64,000 nt of DNA from Tuctoria greenei (Eukaryota > Streptophyta > Magnoliopsida > Poales > Poaceae): assembly GCA_036927565.1 (NCBI GenBank), contig JAYESD010000012.1, positions 2,542,001-2,606,000 of the forward strand. The letters are read 5' to 3'. Below are positions 32,622 to 43,698 of the stretch, in pieces; within the stretch, counting starts at the first letter, position 1; every line of letters starts with the position of its first letter. The translations under genes and the position numbers were made by a program. Below the pieces are notes generated by a model. That model ran no database searches, had not been told where the DNA came from, and saw only the letters and a list, made by a program, of their open reading frames with translations.

Positions 32622-33782
32622 TAAGACCGTTCGCAGTGGTTCACCTCTATATCCCACCTCTATACCCTCTTTTACAGTTACCTCTAAAAGATTCTCTCCT
32701 TTACAGTTTTGTTCCCCACGCTGGTTCACCTCTATATCTCACCTCTATATCAACTACTATCTATTTTACATTATATCATATAACTACCTCTTCTTTTTTA
32801 TTTTTCTATATTTCATCTTTGTTCCTATTATTTTGTTCTTTTTTATCTCTATATTTTCTTTTTTCACTTTTATTTATTTTCCTTATTTTCTATATTTTCC
32901 CCTCTTTTTCTTTTTTCTTTTCTCTTATTTCACTCCCTTCCCTCACACGTTCTAGACCATTCCCGGCGGATTATTTTCTTCCCCGGTCTTCTCGGCTTCT
33001 CTCCATCCCGATACGCCGCCCTCCTTCCCGAAACAAGCGCCCTCCGCGATCTCATTCTCGCCGCCCTCCCAGCCAAGAGCTCTGCGCCCTCCCCGGCTCG
33101 CCTCCCTCAAATCCTCGCCGACCCTCCCAGTCCTGCCGCCCCTCCCAATCCTCGCCACGACGGAGGCCATGGGGCTCTGCTTGTTCTCCATCGAGTGCGC
33201 CGTGACCTGGCCGCCCGAGCAGGAGACGGCGTCGGTGGCAGAGCGCAGGGATCCGGCGGTCCGCGCAGCGGCTCTAGCGCGGCGGCGAGTTGCCCAGCAA
33301 GCGGCGCATACGGAGGAGTGGGAGGAGGACTAGAGCGGCGACCTTCGGAGAGGAAGAGGAAGGCCATTCATGGGGGTTCCAGAAGCTACGCGGGACGGCG
33401 CAACGCCGGCTCCTCCTCCCTCCGACGCGCGAAGCAACCGTCACACTTTCTCTCTCCTTATAGCGATGTCTCCAAATGTGGCGGTGTACTGTGCAAAAAC
33501 CTATTTTAGAGATGCCTCTATACCGACCGCTGCGGGTGTGATTTCTGCGTTCCGACCGCTATACGCCGTATAGGGGGGCGTTTAGCGCTCCTGATGCGGA
33601 CAGTCTAAAGAAGGACAAAAAAAGAAATAAAGAGGGGAGAAAGGAATAAAATAGGTGAAAAATGGTATAGAGGTCTGATTTAGAGGTGAACGGGTGGGGA
33701 GAACAAAATTGTAAAGAGAGAATCTTTTTAGAGGTGAGATATAGAGGTGAAATATAGAGGTCAACGAGTGCGAGTAGTCTTA
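32622..33782. mobile_element. TIR element with GC-rich cargo
   Basis: Ends are long imperfect inverted repeats: left TAAGACCGTTCGCAGTGGTT with ACCTCTATATCCCACCTCTATA; right complement TAAGACTACTCGCACTCGTT with ACCTCTATATTTCACCTCTATA. Similarity extends about 150 bp, through TTTACAGTTTTGTTC. Between them a pyrimidine-rich stretch is followed by GC-rich DNA (about 32970-33400) resembling a captured 5' exon (from ATG 33170: MGLCLFSIECAV). No transposase. The superfamily and target duplication could not be settled. Confidence 0.65.
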
Positions 33783-33837
33783 CGCGCTGTTGCCTTTTTC
33801 TTCCTCGTGGTCATGCCGTAAATGGTCGTCCCGGGAA

Positions 33838-34262
33838 AGTATCAACGCTTCACCATGAGCTCAAGGACAACGAAGAGGCTCCGGGACTTCTTCAAGGACC
33901 ACGCGTCGGACATGACTTACTTCTTACTTACCAGACGACGGCGGCGGCGGCAGCAACGGCCAGGGCGGAAGAAACGCTGGTCGTAGCAGGCTCCGATAGT
34001 CCGATCACCTACAGCAACGGCGGCGAACGGAGCTCCCTGTTCCAGCAGCACCTCTGGACCAAAGAGGACAAGATCGTGATCCTCCGCGGCACCGCGATGT
34101 TCACGGCCGCGCGCGGCGCGGCACGGCGTTCGCGCCGCACCAGTACGACATTGATCCGTTCGACGAGGACATGCGCTTCCGCCGCCTCCAGCTCGGCTTC
34201 TCCAAGAGCCAGCTTGTCGAGAAGCTTTGCCGCCTCAAGCACAAGTACGGTCCGCAACTGCG
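33838..34262 (+). pseudogene. GeBP/STOREKEEPER-like (DUF573) gene fragment
   Basis: Resembles the DNA-binding region of GLABROUS1 enhancer-binding protein-like factors: QHLWTKEDKIVILRGTAMF at about 34030-34090, then, after a frameshift in GC-rich DNA (about 34110-34120), PFDEDMRFRRLQLGFSKSQLVEKLCRLKHKYG. These match the family pattern of W-x-EED-I-ILxG followed by KxQLxxKxxRLKxK. No start codon or full-length frame was found. The downstream sequence to 34545 shows nothing further. Confidence 0.6.
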
Positions 34263-34545
34263 TCTCCCGCCTGCCGGCCTGCGCAATTCCGGCGACGCGT
34301 TCCCCTTCCGCTCTATGGTTCCATTGGAGTAAAGGTCAGTTTCTTTATTTTATGTTTGATATTTTGATTCCGGTATGCTTGTACCGCCTGTACTATATGT
34401 AATTCATGATTCATGAAACCTGTAGCGATGCTTATCAGTCAGGCCAGAGATAGTTTAGTTAACAAGACAATTGATGAGGTCCTGAACTGTGTGAGTAAGT
34501 TTATCTATGCATCAGGAATGGGAAATATATTTAGAAAACGACATT

Positions 34546-35794
34546 GTCGAAGTTCGTAAATGACACTTCCTCCGGATTTGCTTAGAGAGGAGTCCGCGGA
34601 GGTTCTTTAGATTCACGAGGGCTAGTCCCACGAGATTGAACGCGGCGAGATGATGAACACATAGGGTTTACGTGTTTCGGGCCGCTGGAGCGTAACACCC
34701 TACGTCTACGGGAGTGTGTGTATTGCCTTGTTTGAGCGTGTATGATTTTCGATCCCTTGTGAAGGTCGCCTGTTGAGTCCTTTTATAGTCTAAGGACTCT
34801 GCAGTCACAAGGTGGGCCCCGGGGCCCGACACGTGGTCCCGGGGGGAGCCAAATCCTATACAAGATCTAGGATTAAATGCTATCTACTTCCCTTTGTCAG
34901 GGGCTTCAATGTGACGTCCTCACGCATCGTGCGTCAGGGCTACACATAGTTGTTGATGATGACAGGGCATGTCCCGCCCGTCTTGTCCCCGCGGCTCACT
35001 CGTCCGTCTTGCGCAGTGGGTCTGTACCGGCTACTTGGACAAGACAGGATACTGGAGCCTTGACTTGCGCATGCGCGACTCCGCTTCGCCTGGGGAAGGC
35101 GCGCGTACTTAATGCCTGTCTGAGCAGCGCACTCTTTCCTTTACTGCGGCCTCCTACCGCATTGAGTTGGCCGTCCGCCACGTGGTCGCACCGGAGCCTG
35201 TCTCTGCGGGGAGTCAAGCACCCGGCTGTACAAGCCATGTGGCGCCTCCGGAGCCCACCTCCGCAGAAGGGCGGAGGCTCAGCCCTGCGGGCCACGTGGT
35301 AGTTCTGGAGCCCTTCCCTACGGGGAGACGGTCCTGGTCCCGGGGATTCCAATGGCTACGTGGCAGCCTCGGAGCCCGCCTCGGCGGGGAGGCGAGGGTC
35401 TGGTTCTGCCGGCCACGTGGCAGCCCCGTAGCTCGCCTCGACGGGGAGGCGAGGGTCCGGTTCTGCCGGCCACGTGGCAGCCCCGGAGCCCGCCTTGACG
35501 GGGAGGCGAGGGTCTGGTTCTGCCGGCCACATGGCTACCCTAGAGCCCGCCTTGGTGGGGAGGCGAGGGTCTGGTTCTGCCGGCTACGTGGCTGCCCCGG
35601 AGTCCGCCTCGGCGGGGAGGCGAGGGTGCGGTCCTGCCGGTCACGTGGCAGCCCGGGAGCCCACCCCGACGGGGAGGTAGGATCTAGTCCTTCCCTCCAC
35701 GACGTGGCAGTCTCGGACTCTGCCTCCAAGTAGAGGTCGAGTCCTTAGCCGTTTTCTCATTGTGTGTGGGGGTACCCGGTCTGTGGGGTACCGA
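34546..35794 (-). mobile_element. GyA2 3' LTR (left)
   Basis: 1249 bp, minus strand TGTCGGTACCCC to ACTTCGACA. TATA box on the minus strand at 34780-34787. U3 carries six tandem 57-bp units (35359-35700). Very similar to the right LTR, including repeat number, so the insertion is not ancient. Confidence 0.9.
35357..35700. repeat. 57-bp tandem repeats with G-box cores (left LTR)
   Basis: Six units beginning GGCCACGTGGCAGCCCCGGA and ending GGTTCTGCC. Units at about 35415, 35470 and 35638 keep the perfect CACGTG G-box; others have TACGTG or CACATG. The period is a multiple of three, which creates long but meaningless ORFs on both strands. Confidence 0.9.
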
Positions 35795-37485
35795 CAGTGG
35801 CCCCCGGGCCTACCTCGGGAGAGATGACGATCCCGTGGGTGGGGCCTTCATCTTGTCTTGTAAAAGTGACACCAGCGGTCCCCCTCGGGGGGGGGGGGGG
35901 GGGGGGGGGGAGGCGCTGGAGCTCGGAAAAGTGATATCGGCGGCCCCCTTGGGGTGCCGGAGTTTGGAGATGCGCCGGTGGCGGCCCCCTTGGGAGCACC
36001 GGAGCTCGAAGAAGTGACGTCGGCGCCCCCCTTGGAGAGCGCCAGAGCTCGAAGAAGCGTCTCCAGCGGGCCCCTTGGGAGCGCCGGAGCTCGAAGAAGT
36101 GACATCGGCGGCCCCATTGAGGGGGCGCCGTAGCTCGCAGGAGCGACGTCGGCGACCCGCTTGGGGACGTCGGAGCTTGAAGAAGCGTCGTCGGCGGCCC
36201 CTTTGGGAGCGCTGAAGCTCGAAGAAGTGGCGTCGGCGGCCCCCTTGGGGGGGCACTGGAGCTCGCAGGAGCGACATCGGCGACCCGCTTGGGGACACCG
36301 GAGCTCCGAGAAGTGACGTCAGCGACCCCCTTGGAGGGCGCCGGAGCTCGGCGAAGCTGATGTAGGCAACCCCCTTAGGGACGTCGGAGCTCCAAGAAGT
36401 GACGTCAGTGGCCCCCTTGGGAGGCGTCAGCGAAGCGTCGCCGGTGCCTACCACAGACGCGTAGAACGTCAGCGGCGGGCTCCCTGTATGTCCTGCACAC
36501 ACGATAGATAAAAAGTAATTTTGCTCACCAGTCACCCCTTCCCTGCTTTTTAGTTTCGTTATGGCTTACAATCCTTAGCTAAGATACGGGGTATGGGTAA
36601 TTCGGTGCGACAACATACAGGGTATGGTCGCTACCTTACTCGGGGCATGAGTCGTCCGGCCTCTTGTACTCAGCTGTTAGCACTGGGAGACAAGGTGTGT
36701 ATGCTTAGGGTACGAAACCAGGCTAAGCAAGTTGCACACCCTGGACCTCCAGCTCGGCGTTATCCTTTCAGGAGTGAGAACCATTCAGCACCATGGATCC
36801 CGAGCAAGAAAACGACCAACGGACCCCAAACACATTACAGGTACCTCATGCGGATCCACCTTTAGTAGGATAGCACAACTCCAACTAGGACGAGACATAA
36901 GAAATGTAACTGAGCATATGGCAGACAATATGCGAAAGTAAGCAACAAATTAAAGCATAATGTAAATAATTTTGCTCGTCGGTTACTCCCTTCCTGCCTT
37001 TAGTATCGTCATGTCTTACAGCCCGAGCCCGGCTTACGGTGCGTGGGCAATTCAGTGTGACGGTATCTGAGTTATGATTATCGCCCTGCTCAGGAGTGTG
37101 TGTCGTCCGACCCCCTATACTCAGCCATTAGCGCTAAAGAGGCAAAGTGTACACACTTAGGGTGCAGGACCAGGCTAAGCAGGCTGTACACTCTGGACCT
37201 CCCACGAGCGTTAGCTTTTTAGGGGAGTGACCATTTGGCGCCACAGGCTCCCGGGCAAGAAAACAACCAAAGAACCCAAATACATCACAGGAACCACAAA
37301 CAGACCCGCCAGTAGCAGGATTGCATAACTACACTAGGCGCGAGACAAGAAGAGAGTGTCCTAGCATATGACAGAGAATATGCGAGAACGAGCATGGCCT
37401 GGAGGAGCTAGCATTGGAACGGGTGTTCACCATACTGCTGGTGAAGATCTTCACGGGGAAAAAGCCCCCTATCTGGCGTACCAAA
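35795..37485 (-). mobile_element. GyA2 interior: tandem arrays and duplicated spacer
   Basis: No protein-coding content recognised. 35880-36440 is an array of irregular 45-60 bp units (GCCGGAGCTCGAAGAAGTGA, GTCGGCGGCCCCCTTGGG) with a run of 24 G at 35887-35910. 36520-36955 and 36965-37400 are two diverged direct copies of one segment, each with the CTTAGGGT(n)ACCAGGCTAAGC motif (36702-36728 and 37153-37180). The same motif pair occurs in the GyB spacers. Confidence 0.8.
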
Positions 37486-38737
37486 TGTCGAAGGTTGTAA
37501 ACGACACTTCCCTCGAACCTTCTTAGAGAGCAGCCCGTAGAGGTTCTTTAGATTCACGAGGGCTAGTCCCAGGAGATTGAGCGCAGCGAGATGATGAACA
37601 CAGAGAGTTTACGTGGTTCGGGCCGCCGGAGCGTAACACCCTACGTCCACGGGAGTGTTTGTGTATTGCCTTGCTTGAGCGTGTATGAGTTTCGATCCCT
37701 TATGAAGGACGCTTGCTGAGTCCTTTTATAGTCCAAGGACTCTGCAGTCACAAGGTGGGCCCCGGGGCCCGACAGGTGGTCCTGGGGAGAGCCAAATCCT
37801 ATACAAGATCTAGGATTAAATGTTATCTACTTGCCTTTGTCAGGTGCTTCAATGTGCCGTCCTGGCACGTCGTGCGCCAGGGCTACACATAGTTGTTGAT
37901 GATGGCAGGGCATGTCCCGCCTGTCTTGTCCCCACGGCTCACTCGTCCGTCTTGCTCAGTGGGTCTATACCGGCTACTTGGACAAGACAGGACACTGGAG
38001 CCTTGACTTGCGCATGCGCGACTCCGCTTCACCTGGGGAAGGCGCGTGTACTTAATGCCTGTCTGAGCAGCGCACTCTTTCCTTTACTGCGGCCTCCTAC
38101 CGCATTGAGTTGGCCGTCCGCCACGTGGTCACACCGGAGTCTGCCTCTGCGGGGAGTCGAGCGCCCGACTGTACAGGCCACGTGGCGCCTCCGGAGCCCA
38201 CCTCCTCGGAAGGGCAGAGGCTCAGCCCTGCGGGCCACGTGGTAGTTCCGAAGCCCTTCCCTGCGGCGAGACGGGTCTGGTCCCTGGGGTTCCAATGGCT
38301 ACGTGGCAGCCCCGAAGCCCGCCTCGACGGGGAGGCGAGGGTCTGGTTCTGCCGGCCATGTGGCAGCTCCGGAGCCCGCCTCGACGGGGAGGCCAGGGTC
38401 CGGTTCTGCCGGCCACGTGGCTGTCCCGGAGCCCGCCTCGGCGGGAAGGCGAGGGTCCGGTCCTGCCGGCCACGTGGCAGCCCCGGAGCCCGCCTTGGCG
38501 GGGAGGTGAGGGTCCGGTTCTGCTGTCCACGTGGCTGCCCCGGAGCCCGCCTCGGCGGGGAGGCAAGGGTCCGGTCCTGCCGGCCACGTGGCAGCCCGGG
38601 AGCCCGCCCCGGCGGGAGGTAGGATCTGATCCTTCCCTCCACGACGTGGCAGCCTCGGACTCTGCCTCCAAGTAGAGGCCAAGTCCTTAGCCGTTTTCTC
38701 CTTGTGCGCGGGGTACTCGGTCTGCGGGGTACCGACT
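37486..38737 (-). mobile_element. GyA2 5' LTR (right)
   Basis: 1252 bp. TATA box on the minus strand at 37723-37730. Six 57-bp U3 units at about 38297-38640, again with CACGTG cores in most. Outer end ACCGACT has T in place of the usual terminal A. Confidence 0.9.
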
Positions 38738-38742
38738 GACAC

Positions 38743-39034
38743 ATTGTGGCTCATGATTGGCACGAAACAGTGGCATAGATACGTATACAACAGACCATCG
38801 CAACAAGCAAATTAAAGTTTTAAACACCAACGCAACCTATAAATACTAGAAGTGCCTAGTATAAGAACATGTATTGGAGTTCACTAACTATTGTTGTTTG
38901 TACTGTGACCTCCGTTATAATGGAGTTGGAACATGTCTCGATTGGAAAAAATACTCGTGCTTAATTCAGAAAAAACACGCGAAGCAGCAGCTGGTTTAAG
39001 GGGAAGCGGCATGATGCACGGGCGGGCCTTAATT
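38743..39034. other. Host spacer between GyA2 and the dirigent gene
   Basis: About 290 bp, AT-rich, holding the presumed 3' untranslated region of the dirigent gene at its right. No ORF. A TATAAATA-like word at 38838-38847 has nothing to drive on the plus strand. Confidence 0.5.
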
Positions 39035-39643
39035 TTAGAGGTAGCACTCGTAGAGCTTGACGTCCATCTTCAAGCGGAAGTAGAAGGCGCCCTCGAAGGA
39101 GTCGGTGGTGAGCGTGGCGACGCCGCGCGCCATGAGGAAGTCGCCGGTGCCGCCGACGACGGAGAGGTCCCGCGTCTTCTGGGCCATGAGGTCGGCGCCC
39201 ATGAGGTTGAGCGTGCCGGTGTACGCCGTGGAGTTGAAGACGAGGGTGAAGGCGAACCACGCGCTGGGCGCCTCCTTCCGGTTGTAGAAGTAGAAGCCCT
39301 GCGCGCGCGCCACCGGCTCCGACGCCAGCGCCTGCTCCGCCGTGACCAGGTCGTCGAACACCACCAGCATGCCGAAGTAGGTGTCGTTGGTAGACACCGA
39401 CCGGCTCAGCGCCGTCGGCTGCGTGGCCGCCGCCGACGTCGCGTTCGCGTTGTTCGCGCCGTTGTACAGGATGTCGTGGTAGTAGACCGTCATCCGCTTG
39501 CACGGCCCGTCGTCGTAGCCGTTGGAGACGTGCCGCTTCCGCCTGCCGTTACCGCCGCCGCCGCGATGGGCCAGCCCGGACAGCGCCATGCTTGCAAGGA
39601 TCAGTAAACTGATGATCAGCTTGGACAAGGACAGTGTGTTCAT
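39035..39643 (-). CDS. Dirigent family protein
   Basis: Secreted dirigent-domain protein; family members guide stereoselective coupling of phenoxy radicals in lignan and lignin-related pathways in the cell wall. Single exon. A hydrophobic N-terminus (MNTLSLSKLIISLLILASM) looks like a signal peptide; a basic stretch (GRRKRHVSN) follows. The dirigent domain spans about residues 48-202: CKRMTVYYHDILYNG, YFGMLVVFDDLVT, AQGFYFYNRKE, WFAFTLVFNSTAYTGTL, VVGGTGDFLMARGVA and C-terminal KLYECYL. The start at 39641-39643 is preferred; an ATG five codons upstream would add MQGGL. Substrate cannot be told. No lesion seen. Confidence 0.93.
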   Translation of the reverse strand: MNTLSLSKLIISLLILASMALSGLAHRGGGGNGRRKRHVSNGYDDGPCKRMTVYYHDILYNGANNANATSAAATQPTALSRSVSTNDTYFGMLVVFDDLVTAEQALASEPVARAQGFYFYNRKEAPSAWFAFTLVFNSTAYTGTLNLMGADLMAQKTRDLSVVGGTGDFLMARGVATLTTDSFEGAFYFRLKMDVKLYECYL

Positions 39644-39773
39644 GAGGCCTCCTTGCATTCTCTGTTGATCTGCTCAGTACGCGCGCAGCTCTCTTAACAC
39701 TATACAGCGGAAGAAGACTCGATCGGAGCTTTGTTTGTGATGAGAAGTCGATCTGGGAACTATTGTGCGTTCC

Positions 39774-39781
39774 TATTTATA
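39774..39781 (-). promoter_or_regulatory. TATA box of the dirigent gene
   Basis: TATAAATA on the minus strand, 131 bp upstream of the preferred start codon, giving a leader of about 100 bases. 39782-40203 upstream shows no gene. Confidence 0.75.
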
Positions 39782-40203
39782 GAGATGGTGCGGGAACTCG
39801 TGGAGTGTTGATGATTTGGCTCGGTAAATGATGAGAAATGGACGGACGCTTTCTGAGGCGGCACGTTGGCAGGCACGGCGCCGGCACAGTTTTATCATCT
39901 GCTGGCACTTGATACGTAGCTTTATTATACGTCTTGGTATGATCTCATTGGCGTCATCTACACTATACTACCGCCAATCAGTAACTAACATATGGAAATG
40001 ACAATAAAACTCTCTTCTTTTTGTGGTTTTCCATTTCGTTCTCGACAAGCAGGCATCATTTTTGTGATGGTATGTATCCAACAAGGAGTACGTACTTGCT
40101 CGGTGGACGCCGACAAGAGAGGCATCAGTGTGCAAGCTCCGGCGTTTAGCCATGTAATATTCGTTCTCCTGAGAGATTGGCGTGACCAAGCTCGATTATT
40201 AAA

Positions 40204-40250
40204 TACTCTCTTTGTTTCTTTTATTCGTCACCGATTAGTTCAAAAATAAA
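40204..40250. mobile_element. Stowaway-like MITE fragment
   Basis: TACTCTCTTTGTTTCTTTTA and TCACCGATTAGTTCAAAAAT match the end and core of the MITE remnant at 29295-29396 in reverse order of preservation. Only one end is present. Confidence 0.5.
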
Positions 40251-40344
40251 TTAGCCGGTGAGAAGAAGTAATCTTACAGAAGTGATTGGTGGAGCGTCAG
40301 CGGAAACAACGGGTGAGTAAGCGAACAATAGTTCGAGCAGATTA

Positions 40345-41700
40345 ATTCGTGGACATATATATGGGGGCGGCCTTTTAAAGGAGTAAGGCAAGGAGACCCT
40401 CTTTTTCCTACTATTTTCAATCTGGTGGCAGACACATTAACTAGGATGGTGATTTTAGCCCAAAGCAATGGACTAATTAAGGGGCTGGCAGGAAACCTAG
40501 TTCCTAGGGGGATAGCAATTATGCAATATGCTGATGATACAGTGATATGTCTGGATGGTTCTGAGGAAGATGCAAATAATATGAAATTGCATTATACTTC
40601 TATGAAAACATGTCTGGGCTCAAAATTAATTTTGAAAAAAGTGAAGTTTTGTTGGTTGGAGGGGATTCTGTTCTTCAAACAAAATATGCTCAGATTTTTT
40701 ATTGTGGGATTGGAAAATTTCCGCTGAGATATTTAGGGGTTCCTTTAGGAGCTAGTAGACCTCATGTTAAAGATTGGTTGTTTATGGAGGACAAAGCTAG
40801 AAAGAAAATTGATAATTGGAAAGGGAATTCTTCGTCTATGGCTGGGAGGTTGGTTCTGTTGAATACCAGTTTAGATATATAATATCTCAACATATCACAT
40901 GTCTATGTTCTACCTTCCTAACACGGTGGTTGAACGTATGCAAAGCATTAGGGGGAAATTTGTTTGGAGTGGGGGTGAAAATAAGAAAAAAAATACCACT
41001 TAGTCAAATGGGAAACAGTCTGCAAAACAAAATCTAAAGGGGGATTGGGGGTCAAAAACATCAGGAAGATGAATGTTAGCTTGTTATACAAATGGTGGTG
41101 AAAGCTTGAGAACGAATCTGGTATGTGGCAAGAGATAATAAAAACCAAATATGCTAAAAATTGTCCTATAGGGGTCCTTAAATTCAGGCAAGGTGATTCC
41201 CATGTGTGGAGAAGATAATGAAAGTGAGGAAATTTTATATGATGGGTAGAAAAATGGTGTTGGGTAATGGTGAGTTGATTAGGTTCTGGTCTGATTTTTG
41301 GTTTGGAGATTCCCCACTCTGTATTAGTTATCCAGTGCTTTTTTATCTAGCTGCAGATCAGGAGGTGTTTGTGGCGGATTGTGCAGCCAACAACTGGGTG
41401 ATTAACTTCAGAGTGGCTTTGCCTGTTTTTTTGCATGCTTCATATTATGAATTGATTGGCAAACTTAATAATGTAACTCTAACTAGTGAGAAGGATAAAG
41501 CTTTCTGGTTATGGGAGAAATCCGGTGTGTTTACATTGAAATCAATGTATAAGCATCTGACTAGAAGAGAAAATGGGAACAATTTAAAATTGATTTGGAA
41601 AGCTAAGATAACACCAAAAGTTAAACATTTTATGTGGTTAATTGCTCGTAATGCCATCCAGACCAAGGACAATTTGAGGAGAAGGAATTGGCAGGGGAGC
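40345..41700 (+). pseudogene. LINE (L1-like) reverse transcriptase fragment
   Basis: Non-LTR retrotransposon RT. Reads KGVRQGDPLFPTIFNLVADTL, QYADDTVICLDGSEEDA (YADD at 40527-40538), then after a frameshift near 40610 KINFEKSEVLLVGGD and PLRYLGVPLG. 41206-41700 gives the C-terminal zinc-binding reverse transcriptase region (FWLWEKSGVFTLKSMYKHL, WKAKITPKVKHFMWLIARN). Several stops. Cut at 41700 by the GyB2 LTR; no 3' end or poly(A) seen. Confidence 0.88.
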
Positions 41701-42500
41701 TGTCGAAGTGTTTAATACAACACTTCCCCCGGACCCGCTGAGAAGCAGCCCGCGGAGATTCTTTTGTGGTTGGGGCACACGAAGATCAATATCAAGATGG
41801 TGACCTCAGGGATTTACGTGGTTCGGGCCGCCTGAGCGTAACACCCTACTCCGTGGAGTTTGTGTGATTGTATTAAGCGAGTATGTTCGCCCAGATCAGG
41901 TTGAGTCAGTCTCGATTGTCCCCCCTTACTTTCATGCGGTGCAACCCTTTTATAGTTCTAAGGACTAACCGTTACAAAGCTGGCCTGGCCTGACATGTGG
42001 CCGTAGCGTGCTTAATGACCTAATACACTGTCTAAAGAGTATTAAGTACATTTAATAGTGTGGTAACGTGCCTTCATGGCAGCGTTACCCCTATTAACGG
42101 TGCACTGATCGTGTGTCATTAATATGGCATTAATGACACATTATCAGACCTTGTAACTTCCGCTTTAACCGTCCTTGAATATTTGTAACGGACATAATAT
42201 GCTCGTATTTCTATTGGTGATGAAGGTACGGGGGCTCCACACGTGGCAGATCCGGAGCTTTCCTTGTGGGAGGGTAGGTTCGGGGCTGTTGTACACGTGT
42301 CGGCACCGGAGCTCCTCTCTGACGGGGGCTAGGTCCGGGGCTGTTATACACGTGTAGTCGCCGGAGCTTCTCTTGGTTGGGAGTTTTGTTCCGGTCTTAT
42401 TTTACACGTGTTAACCTGGGAGCCAGCCATGTGAGAGGAGCAGGTCCAGTGTAACGTGACATGTGGGACCTGCAAGTGCCTTCGACTGTGACGGGTGGAA
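41701..42500 (-). mobile_element. GyB2 3' LTR, truncated
   Basis: Minus strand ends ATTAAACACTTCGACA at 41701; TATA box at 41947-41954 (minus). U3 has repeated ACACGTGT or CACACGTGG G-box words (about 42239, 42294, 42349, 42404) each near CCGGAGCT. The U3 start, polypurine tract and 5' end of the antisense gene are missing; the junction with the antisense ORF is at about 42485-42520. Confidence 0.8.
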
Positions 42501-42519
42501 CTTTCTTATACTTCTTGTG

Positions 42520-43619
42520 GTATCGTGGGTGGGTATTCCCCCCTGCGTCGAGCTTTTCCGCACCTTCTTCACTATCCACACCACCGGCAGGGGGTCTGAG
42601 TTTCATGGCTTCTACTATTTTGTGAAGCGCAAGAAATGCCCCTACAAATACTTGAGGACATTTCCTTCCGGCAAGTGGGACGACTGGAAGAAGGATTGGA
42701 TCATCGTCACGACAGGGGAGCACGAGAAATTGGAGCTGCCCGAAGGTCTCCCCAATGTTGACACTGATGCATGGAGTGTGGTTTTGGTGCTGTCAGATGC
42801 CTTCAACCCTGTCTTGACCAGGATCCGCGAATGCGTGGAAGATGGAGTGACCCCCCAGATGGTCTTCTGCAACTTCCTGGTCAACAGGTGGGCTCCGCTG
42901 AAGAAGAGGGAGAAGCTCGCATGGGCCCTCAACAACGTGATGGATGACGACCGGATTGAAACCGGCCTGAGATCCAACTTGGATGGCGCAACTTTGGAGC
43001 TTCATCTCAAGAAGTTCCAGTATGGAATTGACGTCGAAGGCGATGACTTAACCCCGCCGGCAGCTTTCCTCCCTCTGAACATGGAGGCGTAGTTCACCAG
43101 GGAGTTCCGGAGGAGTATGCCTGCGCTTGATGACTTTGGTGAGGTGGAAAGGCGTCCGACCACTGGGTTGGTGATCCTTGGAGCTTCCGAGGGTGGTTCT
43201 GCCCCTGTCCCGAGCCAAAAGACTGAAGACATCGGCAAGGGCAAAGGAAAAGAGCCAGCTGAGCCCTCCAGCCGGAAGAGGAAGTTGAAGCACGTTGACG
43301 GGAGGTCCGTCAGACCTGCTCCTTCCTCGACGGCTGCTTCTCCCCGAAGGGGGAGGTCTTCTGCGACTACCCCTGCTCTGGTGCAAACGTCTTCAAGAGG
43401 CATAAGCTCCGGGCGGACGACCGCACCCTCAGTGCTGACTAGAAGCTCCAGGTCCGGGGGTTCTTCCTGGCGAAGGGAAGCTCCGACCAAAAGAACTTCG
43501 GCAGCTACGAGTGTTCCTCAACTGAGGTCCGAACCAGTTGTCTTACCAAATTTGGTGGGCTCTAGCTCCGGGCCTAAGAAGAAAAGGTTCCGAAGTGACT
43601 GGGATGGTAGCATCTCGAG
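42520..43619 (+). pseudogene. GyB2 antisense gene, exon 1 (partial)
   Basis: Picks up inside the Transposase_28-like domain at WVGIPPCVELFRTFF and continues KWDDWKKDWII, ELPEGLPNVD, KREKLAWALNNVMDDDR to FLPLNMEA, then TAG (43090-43092) at exactly the position of the TAG in GyB1, then REFRRSMPALDDFG in the same frame, a basic SSRKRKLKHVDGRSVRP and KKKRFRSDWD before the donor CTCGAG/GTAAGC. The start codon and about 110 N-terminal residues are deleted. Confidence 0.78.
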
Positions 43620-43698
43620 GTAAGCATTGATTGCTCACCCTAAAATGCTAGTCTTGCTTTTGAATGTGTCTTTAATCTTCTCTTCCCTTTATTTTTAG
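43620..43698 (+). other. Intron of the GyB2 antisense gene
   Basis: 79 bp with GTAAGC donor, T-rich tract and TTTTTAG acceptor. Removing it joins the frame as SISR/VSKKGPGD with no stop, while reading through meets stops. A diverged counterpart lies at 17320-17395 in GyB1. Confidence 0.75.

Larger units (their letters stand above)
34546..38737 (-). mobile_element. GyA2: complete non-autonomous LTR retrotransposon
   Basis: 4192 bp with two full LTRs (34546-35794 and 37486-38737), primer-site-like sequence beside the right LTR (TTTGGTACGCCAGATAGGGG on the minus strand, 37466-37485) and a polypurine tract beside the left. Flanked by GACAT (34541-34545) and GACAC (38738-38742), a target duplication with one mismatch. 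The 1.7-kb interior has no gag or pol, so it would have needed proteins from a related element, probably a GyA or GyB relative. Confidence 0.88.

Noticed and set aside
35167..35733. Long ORFs on both strands in the GyA2 LTRs (also 38097-38790)
   Set aside because: They arise because the 57-bp repeat is a multiple of three and GC-rich; they lie in U3 and encode only repeats.
35810..36535. 241-codon minus-strand ORF in the GyA2 interior
   Set aside because: It translates irregular tandem repeats and the G24 run, with no start context or known domain.
38838..38847. TATAAATA-like word on the plus strand left of the dirigent gene
   Set aside because: No plus-strand gene follows before the dirigent gene, which runs the other way.
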